From Siphonodentalium dalli (taxonomy: Eukaryota; Mollusca; Scaphopoda; Gadilida; Siphonodentaliidae), in contig CP136062.1 of assembly GCA_032622095.1 (NCBI GenBank), forward strand, positions 130,401,282 through 130,465,281: a DNA stretch of 64,000 nt, in the 5' to 3' direction. Under the pieces are notes generated by a model. That model was not told the origin of the DNA. It ran no database searches and worked only from the letters and a program-made list of their open reading frames with translations. Shown here one piece after another: positions 35,061 to 48,019 of this stretch (within the stretch, counting starts at the first letter, position 1; every line of letters starts with the position of its first letter). The position numbers and the translations under genes were made by a program.

Positions 35061-36286
35061 TGACAATTCCCGACCGATTGCCAATTAAGTTAAAAAAAAC
35101 CGGTGTTCGGTCTAAAAACAACAAACATCGCACTTGATATATATAGAAAAAAATTCACTCTATTGTGGTCGAAAATTTCCAACTAATGTTGTGTCAGGTA
35201 TGAAATATTCAAACTATGTATTTTGGGGATCTAACCCCTGCCATGTGTCCCTGGTGGTAAAGTATTACCTTGATTGAAACATGTTTATGAAAATACCGTA
35301 GTATGTCCATATAGATTAAAGGTACGGTTGGCCTTGGCGGTGGGTATCCTGTGAAAATATATCCACCCGTCAAAAACCGCCACAAACAGAAAGAACATCA
35401 AAATGTAGATAGGCTTTGTCCGTATACAAATAAGAAATATCGCATAAACAGTATGTTATGGTCATTTGTTTGACCATTGTTATGTAAACAAAAACATAAA
35501 AAGTAACTTTTCTGGTGTTTGTTTATATTATGATGGTAAACATAAAGAGCGTTCTTTGTTGGTGAATACCTGATATGGAACTAATAAAGAGCGTTTATGC
35601 CATTTGTGTGTGATTTGCCAGTAGCATTGGGCTGTCTTCTGTAACACAATCAGGCTCTTCCTTAGGTAAAATATAGTAGGTCTTTATGATAACATGCTGT
35701 TTACGCGATGGTCATGGTATATATGAACGGAACTGTATGCGTTTTAATGTTTTTCTGTTTACGGTGTTTGGAACAAATATGAATATTTTCGACAATTAAG
35801 GCCGCACGTGCCTTTAATTATACGGCGTTGCTTAGTTTAGAAGGTATTTTGGTTTGCTTTATGTCAGTACATGTAATATAAATATAAAACATCAGGGATG
35901 TGTATTTCCTGTGATTGCCGTTTGAATGGGAACTTATAGTTCCAGTTTTCCTGTTATACAAGAATTTTGTTTTCGTATAATACCAGCAATAGTTTTGCCC
36001 ATATGCACTATTATAGTGGATCAATATGTTTTTATTGAAAATAATCAATAATAACTTTGTCTTGATATAATGGCTATTGTTCTTATCTAAATTGTCTTGT
36101 TAATTACTTTAGTCGAAGTTATGCACTAAAACTTAAAGGAAAGATAACCCACTTCGTTTGAAGTTCTCGTAACAATTGTTATCCAGATTAATACGTATAT
36201 ATATTTGTATAGTGTATGCATTGTCTATTTGCATGTATATCCCATCAGCTATATTATTTATTACTCTATAATACTGTAATTACAGT
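35061..36286. other. Unannotated stretch
   Basis: No supported feature. Confidence 0.45.
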
Positions 36287-36290
36287 TTAA

Positions 36291-36635
36291 AGGGGTACTG
36301 TTCACTAAATCCGGCCATTTATTGGACCATCTCCTTTTATCCGCAATAGAATATATGCAACAAATGAATGAATGAATGAATTTGAGCCATGGATAAGTGC
36401 AAAATACGCCCATGTATTCTATGAACGATGCAAACAATATGACTTCATGATTTAAGTCTTAACATCATTTTTATTATAATTACCATGTTGTTTACATGCA
36501 TCGTTCATGGAGCACATGACTGTTTTTTATTTTTTTAATCCATAGCTCAAATTAATTCATATGTTGCATATATTCTGGTGAGTATAAAAGGAGATGGTCC
36601 CATAAATGGCCGGATATAGTGTACAGTCCCCCCCT
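36291..36635. mobile_element. TTAA-flanked MITE with 75-bp inverted ends
   Basis: A 345-bp element between TTAA copies (36287-36290 and 36636-36639). Ends AGGGG...ACTG are followed by long inverted arms sharing AATCCGGCCATTTAT, GGACCATCTCCTTTTAT and ATATATGCAAC. A short GAAT tandem (36365-36380) is present in the left half only. Non-coding. It may be piggyBac-type by its target site. Confidence 0.8.
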
Positions 36636-36639
36636 TTAA

Positions 36640-37386
36640 TGAGAAATAAGCATATTAAACATTGAGCAACCTATATGCCTATAGTAAGTTCAACATGAAC
36701 ATTTCCTGTGCGAAATACTCGCCAATGAGTATAGTAGAATGAAAGGGTTAAACAAATGAGTAATGTACAAAGAAAGGGTTAATCAAGTCAATTACAATCA
36801 CAATATTTCACAATCCACTTACACAACCTGGGAATTGAAATATAAATTGTGTGTGGCGTAGTATGGATTTAACAACAAAACATGTCTTATTGGGGATGAT
36901 GAATAAGGGTTTACTTTTATTTACGAAAATGTTATGACCTCTGCGCCCGTATGTATACATACGCACATACAAAATAGGATTACATCGGCAAGTAAAAGCC
37001 ATGCATTATCAATATTTCTACCACTGTTTTTCATAGATCGTTATGTTGATTGTGATCCGCGAATATGGCCTTAGTCCGGCTTTTTTTATTTGTACTCGTG
37101 TATTTGAATCGCAAGGTGCGACGTGATCACGCTGGGACGTCCAAGAACACGAATTCGATAAGTTCCATTTTAGGCTATGTTCATATAGCCTGGCAAATTG
37201 ACGTTATATTCCTTGGGGTATACGTTCACACACTGGCACGTTTGCGTTTAAATTTTTGCATATATGAACGGCAACGTGCATTTAAAATTCATCTTTACTG
37301 AAGCTAAGGACATCGCATGAGAAGTAAAATTTATGTATAGTTCCAAATTGATATGCTCGTAAATGTTTCACGCAGACACAATAGCT
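36640..37386. other. Unannotated stretch
   Basis: No supported feature. The frame 37065-37301 has no recognisable motif. Confidence 0.4.
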
Positions 37387-37540
37387 TTTTTCTGAAATCG
37401 CTCGTATTAGCCAAACACCGCAAAATGACAACTTTAGAAAAAAATAACAGTACATTTTCTTAACAGCATCAGTATCTCCTACTACAGGCTACCAGCATCG
37501 TAACAAGTCAGCAGGACCCACCAGCATCTTAGTAGATGAC
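37387..37540. mobile_element. Partial copy of the 9500-9957 foldback element
   Basis: Matches about 9795-9945: TCTGAAATCGCTCG, CCAAACACCG, ATGACAACTTTAGAAAA, TAACAGCATCA, AGCAGGACC. Only one arm and part of the interior are present. Confidence 0.7.
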
Positions 37541-38075
37541 TTGAAACGTATTTTACTTGCATAATAATACAAAAGGGATTGGGGCACAATTTTTTTCAAC
37601 TTATGAAGCCCATCTCCCAATACAAACAATTAAGGATACAACATGTTTACAAGATGACGTCTGAACATATTTACTTGCATGATTTTTTTATTGTATGGTG
37701 CTTGCAATGGTGTAAGGCTTCCAGAGCATATTTATATATTTGTTATGGTTGATTTGGTAGCTATAAACTTTGGTGGAGTTTGTTCGTTGTAACTAATGTC
37801 GGAGTAGGGTTTTGTGCAAAGGGGTATTTCCATCATATATATGTTAGTCAAGTGTTAGTCAGCCACTCTGGAAGGCAGTACATACGGTATATCAATAATA
37901 GAGAACTGTTGGTTGGGCGGAGGAGTAGGTCCACACGTGGGGAGTCAGTAGATCTTAGAAGATTAGCAGTACAACTTAACAAGGGTTGATAACTGAAATG
38001 GAGTTATGCGAAGAGTGTCTCCTACTCGACTACCAGTCCCCTCTTTGAAATAAACTGTGTGTGTGTCATATGTAT
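37541..38075. other. Unannotated stretch
   Basis: No supported feature. A GT run lies near 38058-38066. Confidence 0.4.
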
Positions 38076-38079
38076 ATGA

Positions 38080-39500
38080 TTGGTTGATTGATTGATTGAT
38101 TGATTGATTGAGGGTTTAACGTCGTTTTATCCGCTAGGCCATATCACGACCAAGAACAGGATTAGGGATAAAAAACGTTCGTAACGAAGCAATTATGTAG
38201 ATAGGTCAGACAGTGGATTAGATTAAAACAATGCAATGCTGAACTATGTTCAAATAAAAGCACACAAGAGGAATGTTTCCACTTGGAGTCAGGAATATGA
38301 CTAGAACTGACTAGTGTGCAATCATACTATAAAAGCTCAAAGATGTACCTCTCTTTCTGAGAGTCGAAACGTTTGAGTGACTTTGGCAACTTTTTTTCGA
38401 AGCAACAGGCGATTTTTCTTTTGGAATAATAGGACCAATTAAAAATTAAGTTACATAGATTGTTTCGGAGGAAATGTCTCAACAGCAGAAGCTGTATCCG
38501 TAAACTGCGCTTCAGGGTCTGAAACAGGAATAACATCAGTCGCCTCAACTTGTGTTGCGAGTGATATACATGTACTGGCAAGTTTGGTTTGACTCTGTGT
38601 CTTGAGTACTGGCACGCTTTATGGTAGACACGATTCATGATGATTGCTGAGTAGGTGACATGTGGAATGGATGGTCGAGGACCAACTATTTTCTTAGAAT
38701 CTATATATGATAGATGCTTCTCGGCTTTACATCGTTGAATCTTGAATTCATAATCCCAAATGGGACATGAACGATCCATTGCAGCATGTTAACCTTCATA
38801 GTTCAAACATTTTTTAGGACTTGTACAATCCTTATGATCATGAACAGAAACAGAACAGCGTGCACACATGGTTTCTTTACTTTTACAATGTTCCTGGCCA
38901 TGGTCATATCCCTGGCATTTAAAACATCGTAATGGGTTTGGAACATAGGTACTTATATCTATCTTCGTGTACCCAGCCTTCAACATCGGTGGATGTTCGC
39001 ACCGATTGAATGTCAGCAGATAACTATTCAGAGGAACTCTCAGTCCATCAACACCCGTCGTAAAACTACGGACTTCTGTAACTCCCTGTGGTGCCAACTC
39101 CGCCAATATTTCTGATTCCGAAGAATCAGCTATATCGCGGGCCACAACACAGCTCTGCTACTATTCAAATAATGAACTTTCTTTGAACATTCAATTAAGA
39201 GAGAGTCACTTGTTGGCCCAGTCCTGATTGGTTTAACCGTTTTCAATTGTCCAGCAATGGTTTGTATCGTTTTATCAATGACAAAGATAGAAGGTGTTTT
39301 CACATTTGGGTTAAAGCCAGGAACCAAGTACTGAGGGAATACCACAGCACCATTGGAACCTGGTAAATTATCATTCTTACGAGCAATACGTTGTTGTTTA
39401 ATTTGAGTTGCCATACTAAAAGCAAAACATCGACAACTAGCCCAGCAGCCGCCGTGGACAACCCTTCGAATTCTGGTCGGGCCAAAGACTGTTACATAGC
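38080..39500 (-). mobile_element. LINE with zinc-knuckle ORF1, lacking ORF2
   Basis: On the minus strand an ORF1-like region is followed directly by a 3' terminus, ACGTTAAACCCTCAATCAAT, with a (TCAA)n tail at 38080-38110. This tail type is common on non-LTR elements of marine invertebrates. No ORF2 sequence lies between ORF1 and the tail, so the copy is internally deleted or derives from a non-autonomous form. GC-richer sequence to about 40000 may be its 5' untranslated part. Confidence 0.65.
38327..39414 (-). pseudogene. Jockey-type ORF1 (nucleic-acid-binding) remnant
   Basis: Three pieces form one former ORF1. The N-terminal piece is 39130-39414 (94 codons, containing SDSLLIECSKKVHYLN). 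The middle piece, 38789-39145, has two knuckles, CFKCQGYDHGQEHC and CARCSVSVHDHKDC, and a third that starts as CLNYEG. After an in-frame TAA comes the C-terminal piece 38327-38779, starting DRSCPIWDYEFKIQR. The order matches the nucleic-acid-binding ORF1 proteins of Jockey-like elements. The frameshift near 39140, the stop at 38789-38791 and loss of a Cys in the third knuckle mark it as dead. Confidence 0.85.
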
Positions 39501-40380
39501 TGAAGCAGTGACATGTTTAGCCACTTAATATAGCAGCTCTCCACAGTGAGACAGGCGTGAACAATACAGGATTCAACATTCAATCATCAGGACGAACACA
39601 AAAGAGACCGGAGAGAACAGAAACGTCATACGTGAAAGAACAAAACAATATTTCAAACATCAACCGAGCAATACAACATATAACAAAAATTGAATCTGAA
39701 ACACTGTGGAGAGGCGTGACTAGCCGATTGAGCCGGGTCAACGCAACCACCCGTCTTGAGGAGTTGTAGGACCTAAGAGGGTCATGAGCTAAGCCGCATC
39801 CGCATGTCGATGCCTCACGTGATACGGCCGCCCTAGTACACACAGGACTCCCATATACACCACACCCGACGGGATGCACCCCACAACAAACAAGGGTGCC
39901 ACATCCGGGGACTATTACCCTCGCAGTGGGGCAATAGGCCCACTCTACCCCGGGCCCACACGGGGAGTGTCATATATATGATGGTCGGCTTACCCGTTGA
40001 ATGGGGAATATTGCCGTGTATAAGTGAAGTGGGGATGCGTGTGGTGATGTGGGGGGGGGGGGGCGGTTAGGTGACTTCATGTATATATGCCCAAACGCCA
40101 GTGATAAGCGAATGGTAAACTGGGTGTACACATTTGGCTAACATCCGGGACACTAATTTCCGCTCAGTCAATCACAGCTGCTACGTTCTCGTCGGATTGA
40201 TTCAGGTGCTTCGCCATCCAGTATACCGGTGTCGACGTGCAGACCATACGCGCGTGGGAGCTCAATGGTTATAGCAATTAGAACAATGATGTGGATGAAA
40301 TTAAAAGCCACTGACAGTAGTGCGCAATCCATAGGAAAACTATCAATGTTATGTTCATATTACTGTATAGCTTCGAAAGT
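39501..40380. other. Possible LINE 5' UTR and unannotated stretch
   Basis: GC-richer than its surroundings up to about 40000 (CCCCGGGCCCACACGGGGAG at 39948-39967), then a G-run at 40051-40062. No gene is recognised. Confidence 0.35.
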
Positions 40381-40382
40381 GC

Positions 40383-40626
40383 ATTAGGACCATCCGAAAC
40401 TCCACGCATAACGAGTTGCAACGAGTTTTTGGAAGTGCTTATAATGACTTGTATATATAAAAACAAGTCGTTATAACGACTTGTTGAAAAATATACAAGT
40501 CTTTATAACGACTTGTTTTTTATTTCTACAAGTCGTATAACGACTTCCGATAACTCGTTGCAAGTCGTTTCTCGAGTTGTTGGAAGTCGTTATATTTGGG
40601 GATGCGGTGGTGTTTCGGATGCCCTT
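40383..40626. mobile_element. MITE packed with AAGTCGTTATAACGACTT palindromes
   Basis: The ends are inverted: TTAGGACCATCCGAAAC at the left against GTTTCGGATGCCCTTAA at the right, followed by C(T/A)CCAC and GCAT. The interior holds at least three copies of a palindromic unit close to AAGTCGTTATAACGACTT plus AACGAGTTGCAACGAG-like palindromes, so almost any segment can fold. Non-coding. Confidence 0.7.
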
Positions 40627-42112
40627 AATACGCTTTCTTATAGTATAGCATAAATAGTTATATATTCGTTCAAGACCACGTCTCTATAGAGAATTTAATC
40701 ATTCATTAAATTTCGCAAAATTACAGCGCAGCCATCTGTCATTTGCCAAATTAAAGGGTCTGAATCTGAATTTATTTTTTACAAAATAATGTTTAAACCA
40801 AGTTCAGAGTGCGGTGTCATTTTTTTTGGGTGATTGACTCTGTAAAACAAATACGCATTCGGTGATACTGAAGCCACTGAGCATGGCATGACGTCCCTTT
40901 CTGTCCAATATCAGATAATTTGAACTATATTAATAGAATACGACATTGTTAAACGAGAGTGTAGCCAGACACCTTGTATATGATTATTTCCGCTTAATTA
41001 TCATGACATGTTATCGTCATCTTCGACCTTGTACAAATGTAGCTTACCGAATGTGATAGCGAACGATATAGTTGGTATTAATTGCCAAACACTTGTAACC
41101 TTATATGCTTACATTATATATTGATGAGAATAAATATGCAGTAGGTAAACATGAAGCTGGCCAAAGTTAAATAATAATATGACACATATATAGCGCATAA
41201 CAAAGTAAATTTGGATTTTAATGCGCTTCACATCAGTATTATCTCGAGAACATGGCATTTATTGCTAATCCTCGCTAATAGGACGCCATATGAGCAGCCA
41301 ATGACCGCATCGTGATTAGTATAATGACAATAACTATTGACTCCCGATCGGGTATTCGGTTACCGTTCGAGTCTTCCGCGACAACTGTGATGGTATGGTG
41401 CAGCTTTCCGAATGTTACCAAAACAGCATGGGCGTTCAATTGTAAATTAAGAGTGGGATTCTAACGCACGACGTCACCACATGCATCATAACGCCAAACA
41501 CGCTATACAATGGACCACAGCGCCGCTATCAGCAGATCTAGCCCATATATACGGAATTAGGAACCGGAAACAAGGATAACATCACATTGTGGCAAAGACG
41601 GTAGTTATAAGACAGGGAGAAAAACAAATATTCCCACAGAAGGAAATAAGTATTCCGGGAGCAGGTAATAAAATTTCCGTTCATACGGATAGACTTTAAT
41701 GAGATTACTTTAAAACCGCGAATGATCTGAACAAACTCGGAGCGCCACAACTTATTTTCTGAACGCCACAATTTAGCAAAAGCCATTCCAATGCACATGG
41801 CTTCTCGATGCAACTTTCGTTATTTGTTGCATCATTTACGATGCTATGAAATGTTCTCCCAAATGTTAACGGCAAATTTTACGATGCGTATTGGGTTTTT
41901 GTTGTAGAAATATTCTATCAGAGGAAATAATTGCGACCAAACGCATTTGATGATCGATGTTTTAGGTTTAAATTACTTTAGAAGATGCATGCAGTGGCGT
42001 GGCTACCTATAGAGTCTTTTGGTGGATTGTCCAACATTATATTTACCACAGCACCCCCCCCCCCCAACTTCTTTAACCCCTCCATTGCTGGAGCTTTTTG
42101 CGAAAATCCTGT
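40627..42112. other. Mostly unannotated, faint LINE tail
   Basis: Near 41172-41232 the sequence ATAATAATATGACA..TATAGCGC followed by AATGCGCTTCACAT faintly resembles the 3' tail of the LINE at 9110-9180. A C-run lies at about 42053-42065. Nothing else is supported. Confidence 0.35.
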
Positions 42113-42283
42113 TTCAATGCATTCTGTTATATATATGCGAGTCTCCCATAAGGAGCCTCGCACATATATAAGAGAATGCGTTGGCCTAACAATATGTACC
42201 TTGACCTTGTAATCCATTGCATTCTCTAATATATGCGAGGATCACTATATGTGAGACTCGCATATATAAGAGAATGCATTTGG
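42113..42283. repeat. Two tandem ~70-bp hairpins
   Basis: Two hairpins (about 42115-42183 and 42225-42283) with stems built from ATGCATTCTCTTATATATGCGAG and its inverse. A third, more perfect copy is at 60157-60229. Loops differ among copies. They are probably miniature palindromic elements. Confidence 0.8.
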
Positions 42284-43500
42284 CACAGGGTTTTAACAAA
42301 CTTTCAGAAAGCTCAGAGAAAGTTCATTTGTACACCAATATTTTGATACTATCCAACTGATGGACATCTTGGTGTAAATTTGTTATTATATGAACATGTT
42401 CAATCATGATCTAATAACGACATCTTTAATTCTTTATACTCTAAATATTGGCTTGAAAATTAAACTACATATATTAGAGCAATAGCAAAAGAATATGGAC
42501 ATGTTGTCGGCTTGATAATTTCAACTGCTGGTAATACGGGCTTGATATTTCCAACAAATTTTGACAAATGTTTTAGACCAAACCTCGCGTCAGGTGGTCA
42601 AATGAATTTATGTTATATCAAACGCTCTGTGTTTTTTTTCTGGAATGAATGTTGATGAAGCGAAGTTTCTCGTCTGAGGCAATTCCAGTTGATGCATATT
42701 ATATCTGCCATGAATTTGAAATTACCGCAACCTACAAACCAAATTAATTATATGTATCTTCCCAACAAAAAATGCTTTCTTCGATGGAAATTAATACTTT
42801 GAGTGTTTGTCGTAAATCTATCGTTAACACATATGTTTAGCGATGTGCCCCACTTTGATGCATAGGGGCATACCTTCCACACTATAAGCAAATAGCTGTG
42901 AAACACGTGTCAGGATTATCAGGAAAACTGTCAAAATTGGGATTGCACATAACTATTGCACTCGTTTTACGATAATATTAAATAGGCATCGCGGAACACT
43001 TTGCGGTGTATCCACTCGCTTTTAATCGTAGCGCAAACATGCTATCAAACAACGTCATTCCAACTAAAGCAATTGGTTGTAATTACTTCATGCCGGAATT
43101 CGACTACTTGTCAGTTTTGAGTGGCAGTGTACTGAAATTAACATTACTACCTGTCTATAGTCCACACAGAAGACTAGTTAGATTACAGATTGGACGTGGA
43201 CGAACATTGAAGGTCTCGCATATCTAACTCCTCGATTTCTATCTTCATCATCCCATTGAGTTCTACCAATCAATTTCCAAATTTCTGGAATATCAATTTT
43301 TTGATTGATTGATTTATTGCAAAAAGTCACATAACAGTGACACAAGCAAAACGTATATACACTATTCATCATGTATACACACGACCACATCTTTACATCA
43401 ACATTACCAACCGTTTCTACTGTAACCACAATACTATTTATCTCCAAATTCACTTTTTAATTCGATATTAGTAACGGTTAATTAAAGTGACTACAGTTTT
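42284..43500. other. Unannotated stretch
   Basis: No supported feature. Confidence 0.45.
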
Positions 43501-44320
43501 ATGCTAAGGTGGTAATTGCTGTCCCCCCAAATATTTTAGCATGAATGTCCGTGCGTCCGGATCATAACTTTGACAATTAGAATTACATGGGATTTGGTGT
43601 AGTTGATATTTGACAACGCGCAGGTCAAATTCGAATTTGGTCACGGTCCGACGATTCTTTTTCGACATAGAACTCGCAGTTTTTGGTTTGTCCATGACAA
43701 CTTGAGCAATTTTCAACAGGATTTCTTGATATTTAGTATGTAGAACACATTGGACAAGACACAGATCACTTGGATTTCGATCATGGTCCGAGGAGTTTTG
43801 ATGGAGTTATGCCTCTTTTTCGACTTAGAAAACACGATGTTCATAACAGAATTTCTTGATATTTGGTACATGTACATGTATGTTGTTCACGTGTGAGAAG
43901 ATACATATAAGATTAGAATTTGGTCATGCTCCGTTAATTTTTGAAGAAGTTATACCATGCCCACTTTTCGATTAGACATAACAGCTGTTGAGTTGTCTGG
44001 ATGATAAATTGAGCAATATTCATCATAATTTCTTGATATTTGGTACGTGGTTCACCTTTGATAAACCGCAGGTCAAATTCGAAAATGGTAAGGATCCAGT
44101 GATTTTTGACGGAGTTATGTATACCTCTTTTTCGACTTAGAAACATTTAATTTTTGGTTGTCGGATGGTAACATGAACAATGTTTAACATAATTTATTGT
44201 TATTTGGTAAATGGTTTACAGTTCAGAAAACTTTAAGTCAAGTCAAAAAGTCGTTCGAATTCGGTAACGGTGCAATGATTTTTGGAGGAGTTATGCGCCT
44301 TTGCTCGAAATAGAAATCAT
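43501..44320. repeat. Diverged ~165-bp tandem repeat
   Basis: Four to five degraded units, each with a block like ATTTCTTGATATTTGGTA, then CAGGTCAAATTCGAATTTGG, then GAGTTATG and CTTTTTCGACTTAGAAA (for example near 43725, 43850, 44028, 44190). It is old satellite-like DNA, not coding. Confidence 0.65.
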
Positions 44321-44329
44321 AATGTGTCT

Positions 44330-44379
44330 GTTATCTAAACGATAACTTGGTGCACACACCAAGCTATCGTTTAGATAAC
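44330..44379. repeat. Strong 50-bp hairpin
   Basis: Arms GTTATCTAAACGATAACTTG and inverse, with 23 paired bases per arm, one mismatch and a loop of about 4 bases. It lies at the end of the diverged tandem array. Confidence 0.85.
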
Positions 44380-44789
44380 CTCGGGAACACGCAGGTCATC
44401 AAGTTGGAATACTATTATGCCAAAATTGACTTCTTTGATCTCAAAAAAGCCAACGGCCAAAACGCCACCTTCCGTGCGTGGGGTCAGTGGCATTTTAGTC
44501 ACATACAGTTTGGGTATGTATTTAACTCATGCTTGAAATGTAACCTGTTATTAATTTAGACCAACGGATATCAAACTTTTGAATATTTGAAGCACATATA
44601 CAGTATTTGTTAAATCCCAGGGGTAATACACTTGAAGCCATCCCTGGCTGTCCGGTTCCGGCGAGATCAAAGGTCAATAAAACTACGGTATATACTTTTA
44701 TACGGACTTGAGACAGGCCCCCATCAATAAGATGAAGTCCTTGAATTCAGATATTATTCGCCAGCATAATAAAGAGAATTACATATCCC
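44380..44789. other. Unannotated stretch
   Basis: No supported feature. Confidence 0.4.
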
Positions 44790-46880
44790 CCCACGTCGGC
44801 ACCTCCCTATTTGTCAAGCCACTGACTTGGGAGAAACGACTAGCTTCCCGATCTTTAAAAGCTTACAAGTACGACTGGTAAGATATCTATAGCCACGTAT
44901 TGAATGTTATCAAAATAAAACTGCCACTCACGTAGTTTCCCTTTCGGTGGCTTAACAAATGAGCAGGCGAATGCTAATCTAACAGGTAGATGAATCTCAA
45001 ATATTGTTGTGAGATAGGACGACAATGTCATAACAGCGGATATTGATTCCAAATTTATTGTTATCACGCTTATCTGGTCAGTATAAATAAGTGGTAAGCA
45101 TCACAAGAACACGAATAGTCTTTGTCACTGTGAAAATTCCAGTCTGACATCTCCCTAACAAATTCTAACGGATGGCTAAACATTTTACCGAAAGTATGCA
45201 ACTCTTTTTCCACAAAAAAACCTACAAATTTCGCATTAATCACTGGATGGAAATCTAATTTTGAGAACGATTTTCAACCTATATTCCGTGTAAAATTTCC
45301 AAATGGAGTCGTGTCATGCATGAAATTTCAAACTATTAAATAATAGTTAAACCCCTGACCCCAGTCGGCACTTCCCTTGTTTGTCAAACCACAAATTTGT
45401 TAAAAACGAGTAGCCTCCCTTTACCCAATGTTCCGTATTCGATCTTAAAAGCTTACAAGAATGGCTGCATCTTAAATTAATATGAACTATAGTTATACCA
45501 TATTTTATTTTGTTTCTAAAAAAAAAAAACAGTCATTTGCGTAGTTTCCGTTTCAGTGGGTTATCAGATGGGCGGGCGGATGTTGAACAAAAAAATGTTG
45601 GGATATAGGACGACAATGTCATAACAGTGGATATTGATTCCAAATTAATTGTTATCTGACACGTTTATCTGGCCAGTATAAATAAGTGGTAAGCATTTCA
45701 AGAGCACCACGAACCATTTGTGTCACTGAACAATTTCCAACCTGACGGTCCCCTAAGATTTGAAATTTTCGAACGCATGGCCATTTCAGTCCAAAAATTT
45801 GACCGACAGTATAAAATTATTGAACTGCTTGTCAAAAAACAACAAATTTCACACTACATATTGAACAATTTCAATATATTTTTGATGTGAAATTCCAAAT
45901 GGAGTTGTGGCATGCCGGCATGAAATTTCCCCCCGTCGGCACTTAAGTGTTTCCGTGTTTGATAAACCACTGATTTGGGAGAAACGAGTACCTTCCCGAT
46001 TTAAAAAACTTAATATGACAGGTAAGATATAACTATAGCCAAGATTGTTATTATAATCAATGTTGTCAACATGAAACAATCAGTTACGTAGTTTCCATTC
46101 CAGTGGCTTATCAGATGGGCAGATGGACTAAGCTAACAAGTATATAAATGAATGATGAATTACTTGTACTAACATGAAACACAAATAATTTTGGGAGATA
46201 GGACATCGATTCCAAATTGATTGTTATGACATTATCTGCTCAGTATTAATAAGTGGTAGGAATTTCAGGTACACGAACAGTCTTTGACACGGCGAAATTT
46301 CCAACCTGACACGGACGGCCAAACATTTGACCAAAAGTATGCAACTATTTTTCCAAAAACAAATTTCGTACCAAATACTGGATGGAAAATATAATTTTGT
46401 GATCTATTTCAACAGAGTTTCCGTCTGAAATTCCAAATGGAGTTGTGGCAGGCATGAAATTTCCAACTGGTGACAAATTGGACCCCCCCCCTCTCCGTCG
46501 GTACTTCCCTGTTTGCCACACCACTGATGTGGAAGGAACGAGTACCTTCCCGCTTTAAAAACCTTACAAGAATGACTGGTAAGATTTAATTATAGCCACA
46601 TTGTTATTATAATCAATGTTGCAATGTTGTCAAAATAAAACAATCATTCACGTAGTTTCCCTTCCAGTGGCTTATAAGATGGGCGGACGGACGCTGCACT
46701 AACAAGACAAAAGTATATAAATGAATGTTGAAATACTTGTACTAATATGAATCACAAATATTGTTGGGAGATAGGACGACAATGTCATAACAGCGGATAT
46801 TGATTCCAAATTGATTGTTATCTGACACGTTTATCTGGCCAGTATAAATAAGTGGTAAGCATTCCATGAACGCCACGAAC
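44790..46880. repeat. Tandem array with ~550-610 bp unit
   Basis: Nearly four consecutive units. The anchor CGTAGTTTCC occurs at 44931, 45540, 46087 and 46651 (spacings 609, 547, 564). Each unit also has a GGGAGATAGGACGACAATGT-like block, CAGTATAAATAAGTGGTA, and TTCCAAATGGAGT(C/T)GTG. Units are visibly diverged and carry different indels, so the array is old. Short open frames within it do not persist from unit to unit. Confidence 0.85.
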
Positions 46881-47653
46881 CATCTTTGTTACGGCTATAC
46901 CAGTATGGGACAAATATTGTTCTTGGATGAGCGCTAACGACCCGGTGCTTCGCGACAAAACAAATCCGCTCGAAATGTTTATTCAATTCTACTCTCTCGA
47001 AGACGTTCTGTTAACTTTGGTATTGTAACAACATTGGAATGCTGGTGCGATGGTGGTTAGCGGATTATGAGAGTCTTTCCTGTAACTCGAACAAGCGGAT
47101 CTGGGATCCACACTATCACCCCAATAATTAAAATCACGATTCACATGATATACTTGGTTATGTTCTTGATTTATTTTGTTTTCTATAGGTTTGGTTTGAT
47201 TTGGTGCAATGGGGACTATCATCATTACGCCCTGTGCGGTGTATACTGCCAGACATATCTGGCGATGTCATAGGAGCTATGGAGTAATTGTGATTACAAA
47301 CGTATTCTCTATATTGCGTACCGGTTAGCCTGTTTGCAGGATGTATGGATTCGCGTATGTGTATTCGAGAACGTCTCATTGTTGCAGTATGTAACTTTTA
47401 TGACCCCATTAATTGCTTTCGATATTCAGGTGTGAACAGTCGCTCTGCCACTCTAAAAGAGTTATTGCGGGAACACAATGCATCATATAGCAACTAACAT
47501 TACTGATAAAGTATGTTTCAGTAGGAATGAAGTCTACAGGTCGTATTTTATTGGTTGGGACAACCACACAGCAGGTCAACTTCACTATGAAAAGAAGCCA
47601 GTGTACGTGGTAATCGCCTATCCCCAGTGAGGCTTCATCCGGTTTCCGGAATG
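46881..47653. other. Unannotated stretch
   Basis: No supported feature. Confidence 0.4.
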
Positions 47654-48019
47654 GTTTACCCAGGTTTACAAAGATACATTTGTATCCAAGTTCGCTGAAA
47701 GTCGAACATTTTACCTGGGTTGAAACAAGTCTAGTTTATAGAAAACGTGACAATAATAATGGCGGTCTACGTCAGCTTTTCGTGTCCCAATGCGCACTTA
47801 GCCGAGAAATTATACGCGATCGAATTCTCCTGACTCGCCAAAATACAAAATAAAGACAGAGAAATAAATAAAAATAAAAATATATTTTCATAGTCAATTT
47901 CAACGCAACCATTTACTCAGGATTCATTAACGAAACGAAAGCTTGGAAATCACACCAACTAAACGAGATTTGCCCAACTTGGGTAAAAGCAATTTTTATT
48001 TCAGCGAACCTGGGTAAAA
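47654..48019. mobile_element. Possible MITE with TTTACCCAGGTT ends
   Basis: TTTACCCAGGTT at 47656 and AACCTGGGTAAA at about 48019 form inverted ends, each accompanied by an AGTTCGCTGAA / TTCAGCGAAC motif. The arms are short and diverged and no target duplication is evident. Confidence 0.45.
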
